This document shows, in pieces, positions 15,801 to 23,606 of a stretch of DNA of 26,066 bases. The DNA comes from Collinsella sp. (lineage in GTDB: Bacteria > Actinomycetota > Coriobacteriia > Coriobacteriales > Coriobacteriaceae): contig DXLY01000012.1 in the NCBI GenBank assembly GCA_019414465.1, positions 1 through 26,066 on the forward strand. Direction: 5' to 3'. Numbering within the stretch: position 1 is the first letter of the stretch; every line of letters begins with the position of its first letter. The translations under genes were made by a program, and so were the position numbers. The notes under the pieces are model-generated. The model saw nothing but the letters and a program-made list of their open reading frames with translations, had not been told where the DNA came from and made no database searches.

Positions 15801-17210
15801 TACGAGACCGCAGACGGTTGCGGCTGCGCATCGTACGCCGTGATCGGCCAGTCCATTGCGGGCTGGGGCGTTATGCCACCAGACGCCACGGTACCCCGTG
15901 CGGTACCGTGGCCACAACATTCGGGCTTTTTGGCAACCGTCAACGAGCAACTGCAGCATATTACTTGGACGCGAGGCGCATCGGCGTTTGCAACGCAGCC
16001 CGTGGGTGCCGCAGGCTGTGGCCCGGCATCGTTTAGCGTAAGCAACAACGGCAGGTGCGCGCTCTATGTAGAGAACACCGATGGCAAGGTGGGACAGACC
16101 TACGACGAAGAAGGCAACCCAGTTGCAGTGATGGGCAAGCACTTCCGCATCTTCGCCAGCACCTTGTCAGGCGATCTGTTTACGGAGCCGTTCGTGATGT
16201 GCGAGCTGGACCATCCCGTCGATCAGATAACGACATTTTTGACGTCGGGGAGCATGCTCTCCGCGCTCGCCACGCACATTGTGAGCGCGGAGAAGAGCGA
16301 GGCAGAACTACACGGCATCGAAGTGCCCTTGGTGGCGTGTGCCACTCCGACGGGCGCGGTCGCTACCTCGGGCGCGGTGGTGCCCGGAGCAGCAGGCGAA
16401 TCCTTCATGGTCACGGTGCGAAACGACGGCAACACCTTGCTGACCGCCGGCACGATCGATCTGTACCGAGAGGGCTCCAGCCAGCCGTTCTCCAGCGCAT
16501 CCATCGGGTTCGGAGCAAACGCACGCATGGCTTCGATCTACGATCCGGAGCTTGCCGAGGATGCTTCGGCCAACGACATGGCACACGTGAAGTACGCGCT
16601 CGAGACGCTGGGCGCACGTTTTGCAACGCACCCGCTGGTAGCCGACAGCGGCAACGCCGTGCTGGCACCGGGTTGCACGGCACAGTTCCGCATGAGCTTC
16701 GCCATCCCCGAGAGTTGGAGCGACGAGGTGGGCAAACGCGTAACGCTGTATGCGAAGGCGCGTAATCTGGTGGCGCTCGACCCCATAACGCTCGAGGAAA
16801 TTCGACCGGGCGCAAACTCGGCGCTGGGTGCCGTACTGCACGAGCTTCATGTGCCCGACGCGGCATGCGAACGCTCAGAAGTTCAGGTCGGCGTATGCGA
16901 CAGCGCGGACACGACAGGACTTCACGACGCCCCGATGACAGCAGACGGCGATGGTAGCTCGAGTGGCGGCGGTACTGACGAGGGCGGCGGCTCCGGCGGA
17001 AGCAGCTCCGGCAGTGGCAAGGACCACGGCAATAACAAGCGCTCCGGAAAAGCGGGCGCGCTTGCGGGCACGGGCGATGTCAACGCTCCCCTTACGGCAG
17101 CCGCTGCAGTACTCGCCGCGGCAGGCGCCGGCCTCGTCGCCTACAGCGCCCGCCGCACGGCGCTCAAAAAAGACACCGCCAATGAGACCAATTCGGATAG
17201 GCCTCGCTAG
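12843..17210 (+). CDS. giant exported surface protein, Tat-like signal and LAGTG sorting-type C-terminus
   Basis: 1455 residues. ATG at 12843 with GGGAG 6 bases upstream; the open frame further left (from 12711) lacks a site. The N-terminus MLDRRSLLVAGASSLASIML is twin-arginine-like, with possible cleavage at AYA/DED. Residues about 55-150 resemble a carboxypeptidase-regulatory-like beta sandwich (TPITGAQVTLISR...DDEGTAIFEV). The middle (150-1180) is beta-rich with no family I recognise and no catalytic motif. Residues about 1190-1340 look like a CARDB-type domain (GESFMVTVRNDGNTLLTAGTIDLY). A Ser/Gly-rich linker leads to LAGTG (1407-1411), a hydrophobic stretch and arginines, resembling the LAXTG signals of class E sortases. 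The long tail after the arginines is unusual. It is probably an adhesin or a binding protein at the cell surface. Confidence 0.85.
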   Translation: MLDRRSLLVAGASSLASIMLPRVPGSANAFILPFAPAEAYADEDDPFKVLVLSRTMFGVVVVDVANKNTPITGAQVTLISRYAAGKQLTATTDDEGTAIFEVAPLSEGYVDEATLLDAYDFNGGISISMAGYRDVEIPLARIQGGTAITAPTRPLSDGEPYFRQLAFDEWDIQYAEATFMAMPADEAANDQPDTHSFTVQAHLPQGGQATLCINKVLPATGSSAETVTQIGQIKASASGANNLATFTLEDKLLDAASGLLEEGCKLRFVLDYQGKTYTLSSPMAVVTAPAAKAESGSTTIIPTTMDQEITPFDFPASFPGIGGNKFTCWMPTFPILFDFSFAGYVLFGGGYKPASYMNDSGNPDPEYWKKSPRESGAKQANRYLDEMEGKWNQYKSMSAGSGTDPRNTKLLRHHCTPLFTMDIATQLYGSLAYDWVGKTWGNNNDPAYGNIKALFQVRTDLNWTEQFTLGPVPFFLNVNPWVLAKLALAVGAHTHGSGAAFFKNISLDYSNTSGSFTIQIGLAVTFGAGVAGVASSAVRGAASLTLFIGYEKADGHQLPRLRVGADVDVDVILQFVMFKWTTKAWSGSWPTLIDSWNMSVNNGDQYVLQRSELALGGDTPYTLDACFGSAGNIEAGGVPQFIASATIVTNAELLARAEVKATAVNAAPVVRDWDQAVTRIELEADAESDDTGQIEHFVHALIENDENAAPMYEYTYIGQATNTVADPNADSAGVSEDERGGIKPSSDNVLFAGVLSEAHMKLAMIAGVECLFRIASVRYGDNGRSRLVVHTKANGTWSAPTPVDFPLGFGEEDVERDGIYDYDFDVVEYTDGRGNQDAYVLLVSGERPDGDSTLFDTASTAGILSVVRLRISNSEVRVVSHTSWRSISRGRLQEDGYHCLQCPRITVGKTLVDGRLSGAYLHRRGTTAEKALGTEAEVALECFTLWSDVSGDSLTFRQVLRFPQAPSSIELGEPENINGKMVVPVAYETADGCGCASYAVIGQSIAGWGVMPPDATVPRAVPWPQHSGFLATVNEQLQHITWTRGASAFATQPVGAAGCGPASFSVSNNGRCALYVENTDGKVGQTYDEEGNPVAVMGKHFRIFASTLSGDLFTEPFVMCELDHPVDQITTFLTSGSMLSALATHIVSAEKSEAELHGIEVPLVACATPTGAVATSGAVVPGAAGESFMVTVRNDGNTLLTAGTIDLYREGSSQPFSSASIGFGANARMASIYDPELAEDASANDMAHVKYALETLGARFATHPLVADSGNAVLAPGCTAQFRMSFAIPESWSDEVGKRVTLYAKARNLVALDPITLEEIRPGANSALGAVLHELHVPDAACERSEVQVGVCDSADTTGLHDAPMTADGDGSSSGGGTDEGGGSGGSSSGSGKDHGNNKRSGKAGALAGTGDVNAPLTAAAAVLAAAGAGLVAYSARRTALKKDTANETNSDRPR

Positions 17211-17259
17211 CTCCTAGTTACTTTTGTGAGAGACGCTGAATCGGCTCATCGAACATCAA

Positions 17260-17295
17260 AATGGGCTGGTTCTGGATACCCAGAGCCGGCCCATT
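17260..17295. terminator. 16-bp hairpin between convergent genes, likely bidirectional terminator
   Basis: Bases 17260-17275 pair with 17280-17295 over 16 positions (two G-T pairs), loop ATAC. On the minus strand it is followed by TTTGATG, on the plus strand by no T-run. It lies between the stop of the giant surface protein (plus) and the stop of the small membrane protein (minus), so it probably ends both transcripts, better on the minus strand. Confidence 0.7.
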
Positions 17296-17300
17296 ACGCA

Positions 17301-17549
17301 TTAGATGTCGCCAGCGGAGTCGAGCTCGGCTTCGATCTTTGCGCGGCGCCTTTTCGCCGTGAAAAACGTTGCGCACAGGACAGCAAACGTGGCCGCGAAA
17401 ATCGTCGCACCGCAGAACACGCCCGTGGCCAGATTCGCCAACCAAAAGACGCTTTCGAGCGGTACGATCTGCGCCTCAGCGATACAGCGCATTGCGGCAA
17501 TAACAAGCGCGAACGCGGCGCTTATGGAAACCATGTCCGCCATCGCCAT
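17301..17549 (-). CDS. small two-helix membrane protein, unknown function
   Basis: 82 residues if read from the ATG at 17549; ATGs at 17543 and 17534 would give 80 and 77. No strong ribosome-binding site is seen at any. Two hydrophobic helices (VSISAAFALVIAAMRCIA and ANLATGVFCGATIFAATFAVLCATFF) are followed by a charged tail TAKRRRAKIEAELDS, so the positive end probably faces the cytoplasm. A strong hairpin directly after its stop supports it being a real gene. No family is recognised. Confidence 0.55.
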   Translation of the reverse strand: MAMADMVSISAAFALVIAAMRCIAEAQIVPLESVFWLANLATGVFCGATIFAATFAVLCATFFTAKRRRAKIEAELDSAGDI

Positions 17550-17582
17550 GTGGACATAACAATTTCGATTCGCTATTCAAAC

Positions 17583-17619
17583 TTACTCGGACAAAACCGA
17601 CTCGGTTTTGTCCGAGTAA
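17583..17619. repeat. 37-bp perfect palindrome, copy 1
   Basis: TTACTCGGACAAAACCGA (17583-17600), a single C, then its exact reverse complement (17602-17619). Each arm contains the smaller dyad CTCGG-N6-CCGAG. It lies upstream of the putative -10 TACAAT (17646-17651) of the ATPase gene. Confidence 0.95.
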
Positions 17620-17645
17620 ACTCGAGCATAAACTTATTCATGCGA

Positions 17646-17688
17646 TACAATTAACTCGGACAAAACCGAGTCGGAAGGAACCGAGTAA
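17646..17688 (+). promoter_or_regulatory. ATPase promoter element and palindrome copy 2 carrying the ribosome-binding site
   Basis: TACAAT at 17646-17651 resembles a -10. Bases 17652-17669 repeat the left arm of the palindrome with one change, G at 17670 is the centre, and 17671-17688 is a right arm whose middle has been changed to AAGGAA, giving a Shine-Dalgarno site 9 bases before the GTG at 17689. The two palindrome centres are 69 bases apart. This is laid out like a repressor operator pair or an RNA hairpin covering the start of translation. Confidence 0.65.
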
Positions 17689-19071
17689 GTGGAATTCATT
17701 GGCAGGGAGCTTGAACTCGCCCGTATTAAGAAAACACTCAATGCGCCCGAGCAGCGCAATGTTCTCATTTACGGAAGGCGTCGCGTCGGCAAAAGTGAGC
17801 TCATCAAGCAGGCGCTAACCGATTTATCGGACGTCGCAACGATCTATTACGAGTGCCGCCAAACCTCCGAGGCAGACAACCTCGAGAGTCTGTCCGCCCT
17901 TGCTGCTGAAGCGCTAAGCTTTCCTCCGCTCGCCTTCACGGGCATCCGCGAGCTCATCGAATTTCTGTTTGCCCAAGCCAAAGACAAGAACATTACCCTC
18001 GTTCTCGACGAATACCCCTACTTGAGAGATGCGGTTAAAGGCTTAGACAGCATTCTCCAGACCTCAATCGACGCTCACAGGGAAGACTCACGTTTAAACA
18101 TTGTCCTGTGCGGCTCCTACGTTGAGATTATGAAATCTCTCATCGAGCATGAAAGCCCCCTCTACGGGCGAATTGATCTCGCGCTTGAGCTTAAGCCCAT
18201 GGATTACTTTGACGCTGCAAAGTTCTATCCCGCGTTCTCACCCGAGGACAAGGTGCGGCTCTATAGCGTTTTTGGCGGCATCCCCTTTTACAATCGCCTC
18301 ATCGATCAGTCCCAAAGCGTACGCGACAATATCATCGAGCTCGTCACAGAACCTGGCGCCCGCTTAGAAAGCGAAGTACCGTCCTATCTCAACGCCGAGA
18401 TCTCGAAGATGACCAACGCCAACGAAGTTTTCGGGGCTCTCGCACAAGGTTACTCCCGTTGGGGGGACGTGCTGGCACAATCGCACGTCTCGAGCGGTCC
18501 GGCCATGGCAGACGTACTCGACAAGCTCATGTCGCTCGAAATCGTCCAAAAGCGTGCACCCATCAACGACCCTACGAATAAGCGCAAGTCTGGCTACTTT
18601 GTGGTGGACCCACTTTCGCTCTTTTACTATCGCTACGTCTTCCGCAATGCCTCTGCGCGTCAGCTGCTCGACCCGGAAGTCTTCTATGATCGTCACGTCT
18701 CCCAAGACTTCGAGGAAAACTACACTCCACATATGTTCGAGGAGATCTGCCGTCAATACCTCGTGCGGCAAAATAGGACTGGCAAGATCGAACCGGCTTT
18801 CGATGCCATAGGCAAGTACTGGTACAACGATCCCGCAAACAAAACGAGCGGCGAATTCGATGTGGTAACGCAAGACCCCGAGGGCTACGCATTCTACGAA
18901 GCAAAGTTCCGCAAATCCCCCGTCACGCAAAAAATGGTCGACGAGGAAATCACCCAAGTCGAGGCAACGGGGCTCAAGTGCCATCGCTACGGATTCTTCT
19001 CCCGTTCGGGCTTCGAAGCTGACGAAAGCGATCGAACCGTCTTCATCGACCTGCCGCAGATGTTTGAATAG
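17689..19071 (+). CDS. ATPase of the archaeal-ATPase/DUF234 type with C-terminal PD-(D/E)XK-like domain
   Basis: 460 residues from a GTG. FIGRELELARIKK is the typical N-terminus; Walker A GRRRVGKS is at 29-36; LVLDEYPYL (about 104-112) is the Walker B; LCGSYVEIM the sensor segment. A winged-helix part follows (SGPAMADVLDKLMSLEIVQKR), then the DUF234-like end with GEFDVVTQ...AFYEAKF (about 387-405), where Asp and the Glu-x-Lys match a PD-(D/E)XK nuclease core. Proteins of this family are abundant, single-gene and of unknown role; mobile, defence or addiction functions have been suggested. Two palindromes precede it. No partner gene is seen; it stands alone between the surface-protein block and the topoisomerase operon. 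Confidence 0.88.
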   Translation: MEFIGRELELARIKKTLNAPEQRNVLIYGRRRVGKSELIKQALTDLSDVATIYYECRQTSEADNLESLSALAAEALSFPPLAFTGIRELIEFLFAQAKDKNITLVLDEYPYLRDAVKGLDSILQTSIDAHREDSRLNIVLCGSYVEIMKSLIEHESPLYGRIDLALELKPMDYFDAAKFYPAFSPEDKVRLYSVFGGIPFYNRLIDQSQSVRDNIIELVTEPGARLESEVPSYLNAEISKMTNANEVFGALAQGYSRWGDVLAQSHVSSGPAMADVLDKLMSLEIVQKRAPINDPTNKRKSGYFVVDPLSLFYYRYVFRNASARQLLDPEVFYDRHVSQDFEENYTPHMFEEICRQYLVRQNRTGKIEPAFDAIGKYWYNDPANKTSGEFDVVTQDPEGYAFYEAKFRKSPVTQKMVDEEITQVEATGLKCHRYGFFSRSGFEADESDRTVFIDLPQMFE

Positions 19072-19108
19072 GACAGACCCCACCCGCATCCCAAGCATCC
19101 ATTATCTA

Positions 19109-19126
19109 ATCGAACGATTGTTCGAT
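19109..19126. promoter_or_regulatory. LexA/SOS-box-like palindrome upstream of the topoisomerase operon
   Basis: ATCGAACGATTGTTCGAT: perfect 7-bp arms around a 4-base centre, fitting the Gram-positive and actinobacterial LexA core GAAC-N4-GTTC. It lies about 100 bases before the start codon of the GyrB-like gene, with TATGCT (19164-19169) as a possible -10 downstream but no good -35. No other such box in an intergenic position was noticed in the window. Confidence 0.6.
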
Positions 19127-19223
19127 GGATTTCGTGTTGGGTGGAATCGTCTGTGGGCTGGGCTATGCTACCTTGACTATCTATATGACTTAAACGCAGC
19201 AAAGGAGCACCGAGAGAGCGAGT

Positions 19224-21221
19224 ATGGCAAAAAACACCGCAAACTATGGTAACGACAGTATTCGTCAGCTCAAGGACGAGGAGCGCGTACGCCTGCGCCC
19301 CGCCGTCATCTTTGGCTCGGACGGGCTCGACGGCTGCGCACATGCCGCCTTCGAGATCCTGTCCAACGCCGTTGACGAGGCGCGCCAGGGCTACGGCAAG
19401 CTCATCATCCTTACCGCCTTTCGCGATGGCTCCATTCAGGTAGAGGACAACGGCCGCGGCTGCCCACTCGACTGGAACCCTTCCGAGAAGCGCTTTAACT
19501 GGGAGCTCGTCTTTTGCGAGCTCTACGCCGGCGGCAAGTACAACAACAACCAGGGCGGCGACTACGACTTCTCGCTCGGCACCAACGGCCTGGGCTCGTG
19601 CGCGACCCAGTACGCCTCCGAGTACATGGACGTCACGGTTTGGCGCGACGGTAACAAGTACTCTCTGCACTTTAAGAAGGGCAAGGTCGTCGGCGCCAAA
19701 AAGAAGGCACTCGAGATTGAGCCCAGCGACGAGAACCGCACCGGCACCACCATCAAGTGGCGCCCCGATCTTGAGGTCTTTACCTCCATCAGCATTCCCC
19801 ACGACTGGTATCGCGAGACCATGCGCCGCCAGGCCGTGGTCAACGCCAACGTGACCTTCCGCCTGCGCATCGAGGGCGACGACGGCGAGTTTTCCGAAGA
19901 GGATTTTTGCTACCCCAAGGGTATCGAGGACTACGTGCTCGAGAAGGTCGGTACCGACTACCTTACCGAACCCTTCTTTATCGAGGCCGACCGCCGCGGC
20001 CGCGATCGCGAGGACCTGCCCGACTACAACGTTAAGATTACTGCATGCATGTGCTTCTCGCGCACCTTCATGATGCAGGAGTACTACCACAACTCATCGT
20101 GGCTCGAGAACGGCGGTTCGCCCGAGAAGGCCGCTCGCAGCGCTCTGACCAGCGCCATCGATGCCTACATCAAGCAACAGGGCAAGTACAACAAAAACGA
20201 GAGTGGCATCAAATGGCAGGACGTCCAGGACTGCCTGGTACTGGTGACCAACTGCTTCTCCACCCAGACGTCCTACGAAAACCAGACCAAGAAGGCTATC
20301 AATAACCGCTTTATCCAGCAGGCCATGACCGCCTTCTTTAAGGAGCGCCTCTCGACCTACTTGATCGAGAACAAAGACGCTGCCAACAAGATCGTGGAGC
20401 AGGTGCTCATCAACAAGCGCTCGCGTGAGAACGCCGAAAAGACTCGCCAGAGCATTAAGACCAACCTGCAGCAGAAGACCGACATGGCCAACCGCGTGCA
20501 GAAGTTCATCGACTGCCGCTCCAAGGACAAAAACCGTCGCGAGATCTACATCGTAGAGGGCGACTCGGCAGCAGGCGCCATTCGCACCTCGCGCGATGCC
20601 GAGTTCCAAGGCGTTATGCCCGTCCGAGGCAAGATCCTCAACTGCCTGAAGGAGGACTACCCGCGCATCTTTAAGTCCGACATCATCATGGACCTCATGC
20701 GCGTACTGGGCTGCGGCGTAGAGATCAAGGACAAGCGCATCAAGAACCTCGGTGCCTTTGACCTGGACAACCTCAACTGGAACAAAGTCATCATCTGTAC
20801 GGACGCCGACGTCGACGGCTATCACATTCGCACGCTCGTGCTCACCATGCTCTACCGTCTGGTGCCCACACTTATCGACGAAGGCTACGTGTATATCGCC
20901 GAGTCGCCGCTCTACGAGATCAACTGCAAAGGGAAGACCTACTTTGCCTACACCGAGCTCGAGAAGAACGGCATCCTCAAGGAGATCGGCGACCAGAAGT
21001 GTTCCATCAACCGCTCCAAGGGTCTTGGTGAGAACGATCCGGACATGATGTGGCTCACCACCATGAACCCCGAGACGCGTCGCCTGATCAAGGTGGAGCC
21101 CGAGGACGTCACCAAGATGGAAACCATGTTCAACCTGTTGCTGGGCAACGACGAGGCGGGCCGTAAGCGCCATATCTCCGAGCACGGCAAGGAATACCTG
21201 GACCAGCTGGACCTGCAATAG
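19224..21221 (+). CDS. type IIA DNA topoisomerase, ATPase subunit (GyrB/ParE-like)
   Basis: 665 residues, complete. The GHKL ATPase has EILSNAVDEA with catalytic Glu44 and Asn48, VEDNGRG (about 72-78) and a GTNGLGSCATQYAS lid. The usual RKRPGMYIG is replaced by RLRPAVIFGSDGLDG. The TOPRIM domain has EGDSAAGA (about 445-452), PVRGKILN, DADVDGYHIRTL (about 526-537) and the C-terminal RSKGLGENDPDMMWLTTMNPETRRL. It forms the ATP-driven half of a gyrase or topoisomerase IV with the next gene, 45 bases downstream. The deviating N-terminal motif marks an atypical ParE-like branch also seen in Clostridia, so this is likely a second enzyme besides a canonical gyrase encoded elsewhere. AAAGGAG is rather far (about 17 bases) from the ATG; GAGAGAGCGAG is closer. 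Confidence 0.95.
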   Translation: MAKNTANYGNDSIRQLKDEERVRLRPAVIFGSDGLDGCAHAAFEILSNAVDEARQGYGKLIILTAFRDGSIQVEDNGRGCPLDWNPSEKRFNWELVFCELYAGGKYNNNQGGDYDFSLGTNGLGSCATQYASEYMDVTVWRDGNKYSLHFKKGKVVGAKKKALEIEPSDENRTGTTIKWRPDLEVFTSISIPHDWYRETMRRQAVVNANVTFRLRIEGDDGEFSEEDFCYPKGIEDYVLEKVGTDYLTEPFFIEADRRGRDREDLPDYNVKITACMCFSRTFMMQEYYHNSSWLENGGSPEKAARSALTSAIDAYIKQQGKYNKNESGIKWQDVQDCLVLVTNCFSTQTSYENQTKKAINNRFIQQAMTAFFKERLSTYLIENKDAANKIVEQVLINKRSRENAEKTRQSIKTNLQQKTDMANRVQKFIDCRSKDKNRREIYIVEGDSAAGAIRTSRDAEFQGVMPVRGKILNCLKEDYPRIFKSDIIMDLMRVLGCGVEIKDKRIKNLGAFDLDNLNWNKVIICTDADVDGYHIRTLVLTMLYRLVPTLIDEGYVYIAESPLYEINCKGKTYFAYTELEKNGILKEIGDQKCSINRSKGLGENDPDMMWLTTMNPETRRLIKVEPEDVTKMETMFNLLLGNDEAGRKRHISEHGKEYLDQLDLQ

Positions 21222-21266
21222 CAGCAAATCGATAACGACGGCCCATAAGAAGTTCAAGAGGAAATC

Positions 21267-23507
21267 GTGGCAAAGAAGAAGACGAAGAACCAGCCAAAGA
21301 AAAAGCAGGTCAACGCCGAGAACGTCATCGGCCTGCACTCCGAGGTTACCGACCAGCCGATCACGCAGACGCTCGAGGTCAACTACATGCCTTACGCCAT
21401 GAGCGTCAACGTCTCGCGTGCATTCCCCGAGATCGACGGCTTTAAGCCCTCGCACCGCAAGCTGCTCTACACTATGTACAAGATGGGCCTGCTCAAGGGC
21501 GAGCGCCAAAAGAGCGCCAACATCGTGGGCCAGACCATGAAGCTCAACCCGCACGGCGATGCCGCGATCTACGAAACGATGGTGCGCCTGGCGACGGGCA
21601 ACGAAGCGCTGCTTGCCCCCTTCGTGGAGTCGAAGGGCAACTTTGGCAAGTACTATTCGGGCGACCTGAGCTACGCCGCCTCTCGTTATACCGAGGCCAA
21701 GCTCTCCCCCATCAGCGCCGAGATCTTCAAGGACATCGACAAGGACCCGGTCGACTTCGTCGACAGCTACGACGGCGCCATGAAGGAGCCGCGCCTGCTG
21801 CCCACCACGTTCCCCAACATCCTCGTCTCGGCCAACAAGGGCATCGGCGTCGCTATGGCGTCCGACATCTGCGGTTTCAACCTCAACGAGGTCTGCACCG
21901 CCACGATGCACTACCTGAAGGACCCCGACTGCGACCTGCTCGAGTACATGCCCATGCCCGATTTCTCGACCGGCGGCGAGATTATCTACCGCCGCGAGGA
22001 GATGGAGAAGATCATCGAGACCGGTCTTGGCAGCTTCCAGATTCGCTCCCGCTGGCGCTGGATTCCCGAAGAGCGCATCATCGAGGTGTACGAGATTCCC
22101 TACACCACCAAGACCGATGTCATCATCGAGCGCATCGTCAAGCTCTCCAAGGAGGGCAAGGTCAAAGAGATCGCTGACATCCGCGATGAAACCGACCTTT
22201 CGGGTCTGCGTATCGCCATCGACCTTAAGCGCGGTGTCGACCCCGACAAGCTCATGGCCAAGCTCTATCGCTCGACCACGCTGCAGGATTCGTTCTCGTG
22301 CAACTTCAACGTGCTCGTCGACGGCTATCCCCGTGTTATGGGCGTGCGCCAGATTCTGCACGAGTGGGTCAAGTGGCGTATTGAGTCCACGCGTCGCCGC
22401 ATTAACTTTGACCTGGGCAAAAAGTCCGAGCGCCTGCACCTGCTGCACGGCCTTGAGGCAATTCTGCTCGACATCGACAAGGCCATCGCCATCATCCGCG
22501 GCACTAAGCTCGAGGCAGAGGTTGTACCCAACCTTATGAAGGGTTTCGACATCGACGAGACCCAGGCCGAGTTTGTCGCCGAGCTCAAGCTCCGCAACAT
22601 CAACGAGGAGTACATCCTCAACCGCACCAAGGACATCGCCAAGCTCGAGGATGAGATCGCCGAACTCGAGGAGATCCTCTCGAGCGAGGACAACATCAAG
22701 AAGGTCATCAGCGACGAGCTGGCCGCGGTTAACAAGAAGTACGTGATGCCGCGCCGCACGGGCAGGATCGAGCCCCATGAGGTCATCGAGGTAAGCTTGG
22801 AGCCCGAGGTCGAGGAGTACCCGGTTACCATCATGCTTTCGCGCGATGGCTACCTCAAGAAGATGACGGACCGCGTGCTCAAGAAGGCGACCACGCTCAA
22901 GTACAAGGACGGCGACAAACCCTTTATCGAGTTCCCGTCCTCCAACACGCACGAGCTGCTGGTCTTTACCAACAAGAGCCAGGTGTACAAGTGCAAGGTC
23001 GCGGCGTTTGAGGATACCAAGTCGGCCCAGCTGGGCTCGTACCTTCCGACCGATCTCGAGATGGAACCCGACGAGAGCGTCATCTGGGTCATCGACCCCG
23101 AGGACTACAAGGCCGACGTGCTGTTCGTCTTTGAGAACGGCCGCGTGGTGCGTGTCGCGCTTTCTGGATACGTTACCAAGACCAACCGCAAGCGCCTTAA
23201 GAACGCCATCTACGGCGGCAGCAAGCTGCTGTATGCGCAGGTGCTCAAGGAGGACCGCGACATCGCGCTGGTCTCGAGCGACTACCGCCTGATGAACTTC
23301 AACACGTCGCTGCTCAAGACCAAGACGACCACCAACACGCAGGGCGTCCAGACCTTTACGGCCAAGAAGGGCCGCTCGGTCACCACCGTCGGCACGACCG
23401 AGGAGATCCTCGGCGCCGGCGTCTCGGCCGAAAAGTTCACCGCGCAGAGCCTACCTTCCGCCGGTGCCCTCATGAAGGAAAACGACATGCCGAGCCTGTT
23501 TGACTAA
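21267..23507 (+). CDS. type IIA DNA topoisomerase, cleavage subunit (GyrA/ParC-like)
   Basis: 746 residues from a GTG with AGAGGA 4 bases upstream. The N-terminus is Lys-rich. The breakage-reunion domain has VSRAFPEIDGFKPSHRKLLYTMY, the winged-helix segment LNPHGDAAIYETMVRL and the active tyrosine Tyr141 in AASRYTEAKL. The residue equal to GyrA Ser83/ParC Ser80 is Ala99, while the acidic partner (Glu103) is kept. A coiled coil (RTKDIAKLEDEIAELEEILSSEDNIKKV) precedes a C-terminal DNA-wrapping beta propeller; no clear GyrA box is visible, which favours decatenase/topoisomerase IV-like activity over gyrase. Translated after the GyrB-like gene in one operon. Confidence 0.95.
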   Translation: MAKKKTKNQPKKKQVNAENVIGLHSEVTDQPITQTLEVNYMPYAMSVNVSRAFPEIDGFKPSHRKLLYTMYKMGLLKGERQKSANIVGQTMKLNPHGDAAIYETMVRLATGNEALLAPFVESKGNFGKYYSGDLSYAASRYTEAKLSPISAEIFKDIDKDPVDFVDSYDGAMKEPRLLPTTFPNILVSANKGIGVAMASDICGFNLNEVCTATMHYLKDPDCDLLEYMPMPDFSTGGEIIYRREEMEKIIETGLGSFQIRSRWRWIPEERIIEVYEIPYTTKTDVIIERIVKLSKEGKVKEIADIRDETDLSGLRIAIDLKRGVDPDKLMAKLYRSTTLQDSFSCNFNVLVDGYPRVMGVRQILHEWVKWRIESTRRRINFDLGKKSERLHLLHGLEAILLDIDKAIAIIRGTKLEAEVVPNLMKGFDIDETQAEFVAELKLRNINEEYILNRTKDIAKLEDEIAELEEILSSEDNIKKVISDELAAVNKKYVMPRRTGRIEPHEVIEVSLEPEVEEYPVTIMLSRDGYLKKMTDRVLKKATTLKYKDGDKPFIEFPSSNTHELLVFTNKSQVYKCKVAAFEDTKSAQLGSYLPTDLEMEPDESVIWVIDPEDYKADVLFVFENGRVVRVALSGYVTKTNRKRLKNAIYGGSKLLYAQVLKEDRDIALVSSDYRLMNFNTSLLKTKTTTNTQGVQTFTAKKGRSVTTVGTTEEILGAGVSAEKFTAQSLPSAGALMKENDMPSLFD

Positions 23508-23546
23508 AACAACGGCGACTAAACCGTCATGGTTTTACAAAGCAGC

Positions 23547-23584
23547 GGGGCCCGGAGCGCAGTAAACGCTGCGCCCCGGGCCCC
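23547..23584 (+). terminator. strong GC-rich hairpin after topoisomerase operon
   Basis: Left arm 23547-23562 (GGGGCCCGGAGCGCAG) pairs with right arm 23569-23584 with one A-C mismatch; loop TAAACG. It lies between the convergent ends of the topoisomerase operon and the DUF4143-type gene and can stop both. No long T-run follows on either side. Confidence 0.7.
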
Positions 23585-23606
23585 ATGCATTACACCAGCA
23601 TCATCC

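Noticed and set aside
14370..16142. 590-codon minus-strand frame inside the giant surface protein gene
   Set aside because: Antisense shadow of the plus-strand gene, with Cys/Arg/His-rich unnatural composition and no start signals.
17583..17688. CRISPR-like repeats
   Set aside because: Only two palindromic copies, with a promoter and start codon rather than spacers between and after them; no cas genes in the window.
20094..22952. 952-codon open frame on the minus strand across both topoisomerase genes
   Set aside because: It is antisense to two clearly real genes; such long open antisense frames arise from strong G/C bias at third codon positions. Its Val/Leu/Asp/Gly-heavy composition resembles no protein family.
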